From contig LFFE01000017.1 of NCBI GenBank assembly GCA_001510385.1, positions 1 to 64,000 on the forward strand: DNA of 64,000 nucleotides. The letters are read 5' to 3'. Both the position numbers and the translations under genes were made by a program. This stretch comes from Actinobacteria bacterium casp-actino5 (GTDB taxonomy: Bacteria; Actinomycetota; Acidimicrobiia; Acidimicrobiales; Ilumatobacteraceae). Positions 18,693 through 26,450 of this stretch are shown here, piece after piece (the first letter of the stretch is position 1; each line of letters begins with the position of its first letter). The notes under the pieces were generated by a model. It was not told the origin of the DNA. It worked only from the letters and a program-made list of their open reading frames with translations, and did not search any database.

Positions 18693-19510
18693 CAGATGGG
18701 TTTCGTCGCCCTCAACACGAGGTGACACCAACCGATGCCCTGTTCGAATCTGGCGGGGAAGGTACCTGGATTGCAACAAAATGGTCGCAGGGACCGTGGA
18801 ATCCCGAGCATTGCCATGGTGCGCCTCCGGCTGCGCTGCTCGTTCGAGAAGTTGAGCAACACAGCGGAGCAGAATGGCAACTCAGCCGAATCACGATTGA
18901 ACTTCAGCGACCTGTTCCTGTTGGCCGACCACTGACACTCGTTACTGAAATTGAGCGACCTGGAAAGAAGATTTCTGTGGTCGGCGTCTCGATGCGCGAT
19001 GGCGAGGTTGAAGTTGCGAAAGCGCGTGCTCTTCGAATTCGAACCCGACCAACCAACGCGCCGGCTGAAGGCGAGGGCTTCCTCCAACCAGATGAAGGGA
19101 CCGCTGCAAAGTCGGTTCCCGTGTCAATGACTGATGATCACGCGTTCGCCTCGGACTCATGCGAACACCGTTTCGTGACAGGTGGATGGGATGAACGTGG
19201 TCGATCGGTTGTGTGGATCAAACTGCGTTTGCCCGTCGTGGTAGGCGAAGAGCCGTCCGGTGCACAACGAGTCGCAGCAGCAGTCGATTTTGGGAACGGA
19301 GTCTCGGCCCGGGTTGAGCGCCTCACATGGCTATACATCAACCCAGATCTGACCATCCACTTCATCCGGCCACCAGAAGGTGAATGGATTTGTCTCGACG
19401 CTCGAAGCGAATATGGAAATCTCGGCGGAGGGCTCGCGGCTTCCACCGTTCATGATGACCGCGGACCTGTCGCAATATCGGCGCAGAGCCTGCTCGTCGA
19501 ACCCCGCTAG
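18689..19510 (+). CDS. Acyl-CoA thioesterase family protein (TesB-like double hotdog)
   Basis: 273 residues. The N-terminal half has the hotdog helix WNPEHCHGAPPAALLVREVE followed by RITIELQRPVPVGRPLTL, and the C-terminal half repeats the fold (RVAAAVDFGNG, LTIHFIRPPEGEWICLDARSEYGNLGGGLA). This is the Acyl-CoA thioesterase 2/TesB-like architecture often called thioesterase family protein in actinobacteria. It presumably hydrolyses or binds an acyl-CoA. It overlaps the LLM gene by four bases at its start and ends ten bases before the convergent acetoacetyl-CoA synthetase gene. Confidence 0.82.
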   Translation: MTDGFRRPQHEVTPTDALFESGGEGTWIATKWSQGPWNPEHCHGAPPAALLVREVEQHSGAEWQLSRITIELQRPVPVGRPLTLVTEIERPGKKISVVGVSMRDGEVEVAKARALRIRTRPTNAPAEGEGFLQPDEGTAAKSVPVSMTDDHAFASDSCEHRFVTGGWDERGRSVVWIKLRLPVVVGEEPSGAQRVAAAVDFGNGVSARVERLTWLYINPDLTIHFIRPPEGEWICLDARSEYGNLGGGLAASTVHDDRGPVAISAQSLLVEPR

Positions 19511-19520
19511 AGGCCAACGA

Positions 19521-21488
19521 TCATCGAGCCGATGCAATCAGCGCGATTGCATCAAGTGCCGATGGATCCTTCAGGGAGTCGCGGCTCGCCACATCATCGG
19601 CTGATGCGCCTCTCAAGATCTTCTTGACCGGAAGTTCCAACTTTTTGCCGCTCAACGTCGTGGGGATCACCTCAACAAAATGCACCTCATCAGGAACATG
19701 TCGCGGCGACAGCTCCCTTCGAACCGTTGACTTCAGGGCCGCGATGAGGCCATCGCGTTCAACCAAAGCGGTATCTGAGGCAACAAATAGAACGAGGACT
19801 CCTGGGTCGTCCGCACTGGGGGATTCCAAGTGCACAACGAGAGAATCTGAAATGCCATCCACCGACTCAACCACTCGATAGATCTCAGCGGTACCGACAC
19901 GCACGCCCCCCCGATTCAACGTTGCGTCACTTCTTCCCGAAATCACACACGAACCATCGTCGTTGAATGTCACCCAGTCACCGTGACGCCAGATTCCCGG
20001 GTAGAACTCGAAGTAACTCGACCGATAGCGAGACCCATCGCTATCGCCCCAAAATCCAACTGGCATTGATGGCATTGGTTGCGTAACAACAAGTTCACCC
20101 TGATCGCCAACAACTTCAACACCATGCTCATCCCATGCGGCAACCGCACATCCGAGATACCTCGCAGGAATTTCACCCTCTCGAACCGCAGAGAGAGGAC
20201 TCCCTCCAACAAATGCCGAACAGATATCCGTACCTCCACTAATCGGCGATAGAAGTGCCGTCGAGGACACTTCCTCATATATCCACCGGAATGCATCAGG
20301 GGGTAGCGGTGCACCAGTGGAGCCGATCGCCCGAAGGTGAGCGAGATCAAAGTCGCGTGCTGGCTGAAGCCCGGCTCGGCGGCACGCAGAAAACCATGGA
20401 GCGCCGCTTCCAAACCAGGTCACACCCTCGTCTGCGACAAGTCGCCACAGCGTGTCTGCGCCCTCGCTCGCAGGATCTCCGTCGAACAGCACAAGGCAGG
20501 CACCGGTGAGAAGACCTGAGACGAGGTAATTCCACATCATCCATCCGGTCGTCGTGAACCACATGAATCGATCACGCTCGCCCATGTCGGCGTGAAGGGT
20601 AAGTACCTTCAGATGTTCAAGTGTGATGTTGCCGTGACCGTGAACAATCGGCTTTGGGAGCCCCGTGGTTCCCGACGAATACAAGATGTACAGAGGGTGG
20701 TCGAAGTCAACATCATCAAAAGCAAGTTCGGCGCTCAGCCCAGAACCAAGGTCGTTCCATTCGATGAGATCAGCATCGACAGAATGTTGTGCCCCGAGGT
20801 GCCGCACAATGATCGTCGAAGAAACGGTCGGGAGTCCCTCGATCAGTCGCCGAACCTCATCGGAACGATCAACGTCGTGACGTCCGTATCGGTAACCATC
20901 AACGACAAACAGCACTTTCGGCTCGACCTGACCGAAGCGATCAAGTACCGCTCCCACACCAAATTCAGGAGCACACGAGGTCCAGATCGCGCCGAGGCTT
21001 GCCGTCGCGAGGAACGCCACGATCGCCTCACCGATGTTTGGCAAATACCCAGCGACACGATCACCCTTCTCGACACCAAGCGACATCAAACCGTTGCGAA
21101 CGCGCCGAATTTCTGAACGAAGTTCGACCCCGGTCAGCGATAGCCGACCACGACTCTGCGAGATGCCAACAATCGCCTCTTGGTCATCGCTGAGACGTCG
21201 CAGTGCATGATTCGCATAGTTCAACTTCGAGCCAACGAACCATTTGGCACCAGGCATGGTCCGCGTGGTCAGAACCTCGGAGTACGGCTCGGACGAATCA
21301 ATCTCACACCACTCCCACAACAACTCCCAGAACTTCTCAAGCCCTTCGCCAATTGACCACTCCCAAAACCTGTCGTAGTGGTCAAATGTCAACCCTGTTG
21401 TGGCAGCGCAGTACTCAATGAACGCTGACAGGTTGGTGGGTGCGCCCAGTTTGGGCTCCCAGAGAATTTGTGGACGAGATGAAGTCAC
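19521..21488 (-). CDS. Acetoacetyl-CoA synthetase
   Basis: 655 residues from GTG 21488, the normal size for acetoacetate-CoA ligase. The ANL adenylation motifs are present: YSSGTTGLPKPIVHGHGN, the FTTTGWMMWNYL motif, GGTDICSAFVGG, and SGRSDATLNRGGVRVGTAEIYR, then SGKKLELPVKKIL with the catalytic Lys. The N-terminal block (YCAATTGLTFDHYDRFWEWS) is typical of AacS rather than acetyl-CoA synthetase. It activates acetoacetate with ATP and CoA, feeding leucine or polyhydroxybutyrate breakdown products into central metabolism. It diverges from the dienelactone hydrolase gene over 84 bases. Confidence 0.9.
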   Translation of the reverse strand: MTSSRPQILWEPKLGAPTNLSAFIEYCAATTGLTFDHYDRFWEWSIGEGLEKFWELLWEWCEIDSSEPYSEVLTTRTMPGAKWFVGSKLNYANHALRRLSDDQEAIVGISQSRGRLSLTGVELRSEIRRVRNGLMSLGVEKGDRVAGYLPNIGEAIVAFLATASLGAIWTSCAPEFGVGAVLDRFGQVEPKVLFVVDGYRYGRHDVDRSDEVRRLIEGLPTVSSTIIVRHLGAQHSVDADLIEWNDLGSGLSAELAFDDVDFDHPLYILYSSGTTGLPKPIVHGHGNITLEHLKVLTLHADMGERDRFMWFTTTGWMMWNYLVSGLLTGACLVLFDGDPASEGADTLWRLVADEGVTWFGSGAPWFSACRRAGLQPARDFDLAHLRAIGSTGAPLPPDAFRWIYEEVSSTALLSPISGGTDICSAFVGGSPLSAVREGEIPARYLGCAVAAWDEHGVEVVGDQGELVVTQPMPSMPVGFWGDSDGSRYRSSYFEFYPGIWRHGDWVTFNDDGSCVISGRSDATLNRGGVRVGTAEIYRVVESVDGISDSLVVHLESPSADDPGVLVLFVASDTALVERDGLIAALKSTVRRELSPRHVPDEVHFVEVIPTTLSGKKLELPVKKILRGASADDVASRDSLKDPSALDAIALIASAR

Positions 21489-21572
21489 GGGGACATTCTC
21501 TCCGAATTCGCAACTATCGCCGGCATCGCGCTCCCCTCTCTGACGAGATCTGTACTTGGCTACTGTTTCCCT

Positions 21573-22265
21573 ATGGGCACAAACGTCACCTTTTCAACAC
21601 CAAGCGGAGATGCATCCGGCTACCTCGCAACTCCAGAAAGCGGATCAGGACCGGGCGTGATTGTTGTTCAGGAGTGGTGGGGCCTCGACTCTGGAATCAT
21701 TGACGTGTGCGATGATCTTGCCCGCAATGGATTTGTCGCACTGGCCCCTGACCTCTACCACGGCGAACTCGCTGGCCACACGGAGATGGACAAAGCCGGC
21801 GAGCTGATGTCATCACTACCGATGGATCGTGCGGCTCGAGATATGAGTGGAGCGGTCGATTACCTCTCAGCCCACTCTGCAACGACCGGGACACAACTTG
21901 CCGTCATGGGATTCTGCATGGGCGGAATGCTGACCTTTGTACTCGCCGCTCATCGACCAGACGTCATTGCTGCGGCGGTTCCGTTCTACGGATTCCCCTC
22001 TGGTGATGATCAGCCTGACTATTCGGCGATCACAGCGAAGATTCGTGGACACATGGCTGAGGTAGATGGCTTCTTTCCGCCTGACGCAGCGGCCGATCTT
22101 GAACAGCGCCTTCAGGCCACTGGCGTCGACGCGACGCTCACCGTTCATCCTGGAACCGGGCATGCGTTCATGGCGTCACATAACGCTCTTGGCACCCAGG
22201 ACAACGAACTTGCTAATCGGCTGTGGCCAGAGGTTCACGCCTTTATCCGCGAATCTCTCTCCTAA
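21573..22265 (+). CDS. Dienelactone hydrolase family protein
   Basis: 230 residues. The nucleophile is a cysteine in VMGFCMGGMLTF, as in carboxymethylenebutenolidase, with the catalytic His in HPGTGHAFM and the Asp expected near residue 165. The oxyanion Glu region reads VVQEWWGLDSG. The fold is alpha/beta hydrolase and the protein has no export signal. Family members open dienelactones in chlorocatechol and aromatic degradation but many act on other lactones or esters; nothing here shows an aromatic pathway. The stop is 35 bases from the convergent tag gene. Confidence 0.9.
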   Translation: MGTNVTFSTPSGDASGYLATPESGSGPGVIVVQEWWGLDSGIIDVCDDLARNGFVALAPDLYHGELAGHTEMDKAGELMSSLPMDRAARDMSGAVDYLSAHSATTGTQLAVMGFCMGGMLTFVLAAHRPDVIAAAVPFYGFPSGDDQPDYSAITAKIRGHMAEVDGFFPPDAAADLEQRLQATGVDATLTVHPGTGHAFMASHNALGTQDNELANRLWPEVHAFIRESLS

Positions 22266-22300
22266 CCAGCGTGGTTCGATCGGTTCGAGCGCTGCGCGCC

Positions 22301-22885
22301 TCAGCAATGCTCGCGACGCCAACAGCCAACCAAGTGGTCATTCACCAACCCCATTGATTGAGCCATCGCATACATCGTGGTTGGCCCGACAAAGGTCCAA
22401 CCACGGGAGCGCAACTCTTTTGCCATCAGCCGAGACGTATCGGTTTGAGCAGGGACCTCGGCAAGCGATGTTGGGCGGTGTTCCTCCGGTTCGACGAACT
22501 GCAAAAAGAACTGCTGGAGGCTTCCAAACTCCTCACGAAGTTCAAGCGCACGAGCGGCATTGTTGATCGTTGACGTAATTTTTCCGCGGTGACGGATAAT
22601 TCGCGCATCGGCAACCAAACGTTCGACATCTGCTGCGGTGAATTCTGCGACAACGACTGGATCGAAGTTCGCAAACGCCTGACGAAACCCCTCACGCCGC
22701 TTCAGAATCGTGATCCAGCTCAATCCTGACTGAAACCCCTCAAGACATACTTTCTCGAACCACTCGTTGTCGTCGGTTGCACCTACGCCCCACTCGGTGT
22801 CGTGATAGTCAACATAGAGAGGGTCATCTCCGCACCAACCGCACCGATCTCGACCATCGGCATGGGAGCGAAGGTCAGACATCAT
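22301..22885 (-). CDS. tag: DNA-3-methyladenine glycosylase I
   Basis: 194 residues from ATG 22885 (ATG 22882 equally possible). The family zinc site is visible: the Cys/His pair in the N-terminus (RCGWCGDD, then YHDTEWGV) and the C-terminal NDHLVGCW. The substrate-binding block GFQSGLSWITILKRREGFRQAF is strongly conserved. Tag excises 3-methyladenine from alkylated DNA in base excision repair. Upstream in-frame sequence falls within the marR coding region and is not conserved, which sets the start; the two genes overlap by about 11 bases, so they are co-transcribed and probably coupled. Confidence 0.93.
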   Translation of the reverse strand: MMSDLRSHADGRDRCGWCGDDPLYVDYHDTEWGVGATDDNEWFEKVCLEGFQSGLSWITILKRREGFRQAFANFDPVVVAEFTAADVERLVADARIIRHRGKITSTINNAARALELREEFGSLQQFFLQFVEPEEHRPTSLAEVPAQTDTSRLMAKELRSRGWTFVGPTTMYAMAQSMGLVNDHLVGCWRREHC

Positions 22886-23408
22886 CAACACACGCTGCCG
22901 ACGCCGACTCAAAGTCGCCATGAGCTGAGCGCAACTGGCGCAACTCGTCAAATAACCCACTGTGCTGGTCGTGCGACAACGGAATCGAGATGAAATAGTC
23001 ATTCAGCCGAATCGTGGCTGATTCAACGCGATTCCGACCGGCATCGGTGATACCGACAATCACTTTTCGTCGATCAGATGTATCTCTTGAGCGACTGACA
23101 AGACCGTCGCGCTCCAAACGATCAGCAGCGTTCGTCACGCTTGCAGGATGAACTTGAAGCCGTTCTCCAACTACCCCCATTGGAAGTGTCCCTCTGCTGC
23201 TAAATGCAAGCAGACGCAAGAACTCGAATCGGGCGAAACTCAACTCAAATGGTTGTAACACCCGGTCAATGTCCGCAGCGAGGATCTGCTGAACTCGCAT
23301 TACTGAGGTAACCATTCCCATCGGGGCTGATGCCTCAAACCAACCATGTCGTTCCCAATTCGTTACCGCAACCTCAATGGGGTCATTGCGTTCGCGTCGG
23401 GTTGCCAC
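22875..23408 (-). CDS. MarR-family transcriptional regulator
   Basis: About 177 residues from GTG 23408; the frame also runs to a TTG at 23450, but that region holds a palindrome better read as an operator. The winged-helix core is evident: FELSFARFEFLRLLAFSSRG, recognition helix in MGVVGERLQVHPASVTNAADRLERDGLV, and the wing SRDTSDRRKVIVGITDAGR. A long N-terminal helix before the core and a C-terminal helix would form the dimer. It diverges from the acyl-CoA mutase genes, so control of that catabolic operon, and of tag with which it overlaps, is the natural inference. The ligand may be an acyl-CoA or free acid. Confidence 0.87.
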   Translation of the reverse strand: MATRRERNDPIEVAVTNWERHGWFEASAPMGMVTSVMRVQQILAADIDRVLQPFELSFARFEFLRLLAFSSRGTLPMGVVGERLQVHPASVTNAADRLERDGLVSRSRDTSDRRKVIVGITDAGRNRVESATIRLNDYFISIPLSHDQHSGLFDELRQLRSAHGDFESASAACVDDV

Positions 23409-23435
23409 ATCAGCAGAGTAGCCCGGGCTAGACGA

Positions 23436-23455
23436 ATATTTGGACGTCAAAGTAT
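23436..23455. promoter_or_regulatory. Putative MarR operator palindrome in the marR/acyl-CoA mutase divergent region
   Basis: Twenty bases reading ATATTTGGAC then GTCAAAGTAT are symmetric at 16 of 20 positions about a central GACGTC. The site is 10 bases before the mutase start codon and lies in the 57-base divergent gap if marR starts at GTG 23408. Size, symmetry and position fit an autoregulatory MarR-type operator. No convincing -35/-10 pair could be assigned. Confidence 0.5.
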
Positions 23456-23465
23456 CCTTGTCACT

Positions 23466-25112
23466 ATGTCAGGAGACACGTCATCACCTCGTGCTGAATG
23501 GGAGGCCGCATTCAGCGCCTCCCCCACCCGCGACGCCGAATTTACGACCCTTTCAGGAATCCCGCTTGATCCGGTCTACGGGCCCGAGGATGGGGATTTC
23601 CCAGGTCAATACCCGTACACCAGGGGCCCTTACGCGTCGATGTACCGCTCCCGACTTTGGACAATGCGCATGTTTGCCGGGTTTGGCACCGCAGAGGACA
23701 CGAACTGGCGGTTCAAAGAAATCATCAAAGCAGGAGGCACCGGTCTCTCAACTGCGTTTGATATGCCGACACTGCTTGGCCTCGATTCTGACGACCCGAT
23801 GTCACTTGGCGAGGTTGGCCGCTGCGGTGTTGCTGTCGACAGCCTTTCAGACATGGAAGATCTCTACGCCGGAATCGACCTCGGCGAAGTAACTACCTCA
23901 ATGACCATCAACTCCCCGGCAGCCGTCATCTTCTCGATGTTCATCGCCCAAGCGGAAAAAGCCGGTGTGCAACGTGCCCGACTCGGGGGAACCCTCCAGA
24001 ACGACATCTTGAAGGAGTACCAGGCGCAGAAAGAATTCGTCTTCCCCCCACGCCAATCGATGCGACTCGTTCGTGACACCATCGATTTCACCGCAGCCGA
24101 AATGCCGCGCTGGCACTCGGTATCGATCTCTGGCTACCACATCCGCGAAGCGGGGTCGACTGCAGTTGAAGAACTCGCATTCACTCTTGCGAATGGGTTT
24201 GCCTACGTTGAGCTCGCACTTGCTGCCGGTCTTGACGTTGATGCCTTCGCCCCTCGGTTGAGCTTCTTTTTCAACGCCCACATCGACTTTTTCGAAGAAA
24301 TCGCAAAATACCGAGCGGCACGTCGCATCTGGGCTCGCTGGATGAAGGATCGTTACGGAGCAACAGACCCACGCTCAATGCAATGTAGATTCCACACCCA
24401 AACTGCTGGTGTATCACTCACCGCGCAGCAACCAGAGGTGAATATCGCTCGAACCGCAATCGAAGCGCTAGCTGGCGTGCTCGGCGGCACCCAAAGCCTC
24501 CACACCAACTCAATGGATGAAGCGCTTGCATTGCCCACCGAAAAAGCGGCGCGTATCGCTCTGCGAACTCAGCAGGTCATCGCTCACGAAACAAACGTCG
24601 CTCACGTCGCAGACCCGCTTGGCGGGTCGTATTACGTTGAGTCGTTGACCGACGAAGTCGAACGGCAAGCAGAGGAGATCTTCGCCCATCTCGAATCGCT
24701 CGGCAACGGATCACTCCTCGAAGGAGTCATCACCGGCATCGAAGAGAACTGGTTCCAAGGTCGAATCTCTGATTCTGCATACGACTTGGAGCGTCGTCTC
24801 AACGCCGGTCAACGTATTACCGTCGGAGTTAACGGCTTCAAGGACGGAAACGAAGAAGACCAGATTCAGTTGCTGCGCATCACCAATGAGGATGAACTGC
24901 GCCAACGCAAGCGGCTTGACAGTGTTCGTTCTGATCGCAACCAGGACGCCGTTGCTGCCGCTCTCGACAAGCTTCGCACCGAGGCAGAGGACCCAGAAGT
25001 GAACCTCATGCCAACACTGATCGAGGCATCACATGCCTACGCGACTGTTGGAGAAATGATGAGCACGATGGCCGGAGTCTTTGGCCGACACGTCGAAGTT
25101 CCAAGTATCTGA
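23466..25112 (+). CDS. icmA: B12-dependent acyl-CoA mutase large subunit, isobutyryl-CoA mutase type
   Basis: 548 residues from ATG 23466. The TIM-barrel substrate domain of methylmalonyl/isobutyryl-CoA mutases is complete (TRGPYASMYRSRLWTMR, GGTLQNDILKEYQAQKEFVFPP, SISGYHIREAGSTAVEELAF, FHTQTAGVSLTAQQPEVN) and there is no fused B12 domain. The specificity residues are F70 and Q188, spaced 118 apart, the same spacing as Y89/R207 of methylmalonyl-CoA mutase and F80/Q198 of isobutyryl-CoA mutase, so the type is ICM. A97 stands where 2-hydroxyisobutyryl-CoA mutase has Asp. The predicted reaction is isobutyryl-CoA to n-butyryl-CoA. The small subunit follows after 11 bases. Confidence 0.85.
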   Translation: MSGDTSSPRAEWEAAFSASPTRDAEFTTLSGIPLDPVYGPEDGDFPGQYPYTRGPYASMYRSRLWTMRMFAGFGTAEDTNWRFKEIIKAGGTGLSTAFDMPTLLGLDSDDPMSLGEVGRCGVAVDSLSDMEDLYAGIDLGEVTTSMTINSPAAVIFSMFIAQAEKAGVQRARLGGTLQNDILKEYQAQKEFVFPPRQSMRLVRDTIDFTAAEMPRWHSVSISGYHIREAGSTAVEELAFTLANGFAYVELALAAGLDVDAFAPRLSFFFNAHIDFFEEIAKYRAARRIWARWMKDRYGATDPRSMQCRFHTQTAGVSLTAQQPEVNIARTAIEALAGVLGGTQSLHTNSMDEALALPTEKAARIALRTQQVIAHETNVAHVADPLGGSYYVESLTDEVERQAEEIFAHLESLGNGSLLEGVITGIEENWFQGRISDSAYDLERRLNAGQRITVGVNGFKDGNEEDQIQLLRITNEDELRQRKRLDSVRSDRNQDAVAAALDKLRTEAEDPEVNLMPTLIEASHAYATVGEMMSTMAGVFGRHVEVPSI

Positions 25113-25123
25113 GAGGAAGACCA

Positions 25124-25525
25124 ATGTCAGGAGAGCGAATTCTTGTCGCCAAAGTCGGGCTCGATGGCCACGATCGCGGCGTGAAAGTCGTCGCCCGCAT
25201 CCTTCGTGACGCAGGTTACGAGGTCATCTACACCGGGCTTTTCCAAACTCCAGAGACAGTCGCTGCGGCTGCGGTCGACGAAGATGCTGATGCCATTGGG
25301 CTCTCGATGCTGTCAGGGGCGCACATGACCCTCGCACCGCTCGTTGTTGACGCAGTGCGCGCTCGCGGCGCAGACATCCCAGTCATTCTTGGCGGAACAG
25401 TTCCCGACCACGACCTAGATGAACTCCGCGCGAAAGGTGTTGCGACAGTGCTCACGCCGGGGACAACCGCAGAAGACATCGTAAAGGAAGTTCAACGGGT
25501 TCTCGACGGCTCACAGGTCGCCTGA
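25124..25525 (+). CDS. icmB: Cobalamin-binding small subunit of the acyl-CoA mutase
   Basis: 133 residues, a stand-alone B12-binding Rossmann domain. The base-off/His-on motif is VGLDGHDRGVKVVARIL (D-x-H-x-x-G), followed by IGLSMLSGAH and the VILGGTVP loop that accept the dimethylbenzimidazole tail. It completes the heteromeric mutase encoded immediately upstream, as IcmB or HcmB do. The spacing of 11 bases with GAGAGGAAG as ribosome site supports co-translation. No MeaB-like G-protein chaperone or reactivase gene is found nearby, so it must lie elsewhere. Confidence 0.92.
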   Translation: MSGERILVAKVGLDGHDRGVKVVARILRDAGYEVIYTGLFQTPETVAAAAVDEDADAIGLSMLSGAHMTLAPLVVDAVRARGADIPVILGGTVPDHDLDELRAKGVATVLTPGTTAEDIVKEVQRVLDGSQVA

Positions 25526-25526
25526 A

Positions 25527-26450
25527 ATGCCCCTTGATGCCGATGTCGCTGAGCTGGTTCAGGCCCTCGCCGCCTCACAAGCCCCAGCACTTTCCGACGG
25601 AACAGTCGAAGTTGCTCGCGCAAATTACTTCAGCGCCCCGACTCCCGCTCTTGACGAAGTAGCGCATATCGAAGACGCAGTTGTTGAAGGCCCTCATGGC
25701 CCGATTCCAATCCGCGTCTACTCGTCGACTCCCGAACCTACCGACCAACCGATCATTGTCATGTTTCACGGTGGGGGCTGGGTGCTGTCGAGTGTTGACG
25801 GCCATGACCATGTCGCACGACGTGTTGCGTCAGTGTCAAATGCGCTCGTGGTGTCGGTGGACTACCGGCTTGCACCCGAGCACCCCTTCCCACAACCTCA
25901 TGACGACTGCTGGGCAGTCACTGAGTGGATGAGTCGACATGGGTCGACTATCGGTGGAGATGCCACAAAAATCATCGTTCTCGGCGACTCGGCAGGCGCC
26001 AACCTTGCTGCCGGGGTTGCATTGCGGGCTCGCGACGAGGGTCTGCAGCTTCGGGCTCAAGTGCTCTGCTATCCATGTGTCGATACCGAGCAGGACCGGT
26101 ATCCGTCGATGACCGAAAACGCGACTGGCTATTTTCTTACAGCTGCAGACATGCATTGGTTCTGGGGTCACTACCTAGCCAATGGTGGACAAGAAAACCC
26201 CTATGCGGTTCCAGCGCGAGCAGAATCGCTTGCCGGGGTTGCGCCAAGCCTCACCATCACCGCCGAGTTTGACCCGCTACGCGACGAGGGTGCCGACTAC
26301 GCAGCTCGCCTCGTCGCGGACGGGACAGCCGCTGAGTATCTCGCTGTGCCCGGTGTGGTACACGGATTTATAGGCCGTTGGCACACGATGTCACGAGCGG
26401 TCAGCATCCACGATCACATCGGTGAATACTGCACGCGAATGTTTGAATGA
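25527..26450 (+). CDS. Alpha/beta hydrolase of the HSL/Aes esterase family
   Basis: 307 residues. The oxyanion motif HGGGWVLSSVDGHD and the nucleophile elbow VLGDSAGANLAAG are those of the hormone-sensitive-lipase family; catalytic Asp lies in TAEFDPLRDEG and His in VPGVVHGFIGRW. It should hydrolyse short-chain acyl esters in the cytoplasm. It starts one base after the icmB stop and its own stop overlaps the permease start by four bases (ATGA), so mutase, esterase and permease form one operon. A role in releasing the acid that feeds the mutase is a reasonable inference. Confidence 0.92.
   Translation: MPLDADVAELVQALAASQAPALSDGTVEVARANYFSAPTPALDEVAHIEDAVVEGPHGPIPIRVYSSTPEPTDQPIIVMFHGGGWVLSSVDGHDHVARRVASVSNALVVSVDYRLAPEHPFPQPHDDCWAVTEWMSRHGSTIGGDATKIIVLGDSAGANLAAGVALRARDEGLQLRAQVLCYPCVDTEQDRYPSMTENATGYFLTAADMHWFWGHYLANGGQENPYAVPARAESLAGVAPSLTITAEFDPLRDEGADYAARLVADGTAAEYLAVPGVVHGFIGRWHTMSRAVSIHDHIGEYCTRMFE

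Noticed and set aside
23466-25112. Annotation of the large mutase subunit as methylmalonyl-CoA mutase
   Set aside because: Phe70 and Gln188 replace the Tyr and Arg needed to bind the methylmalonyl carboxylate, and the B12 domain is a separate subunit.
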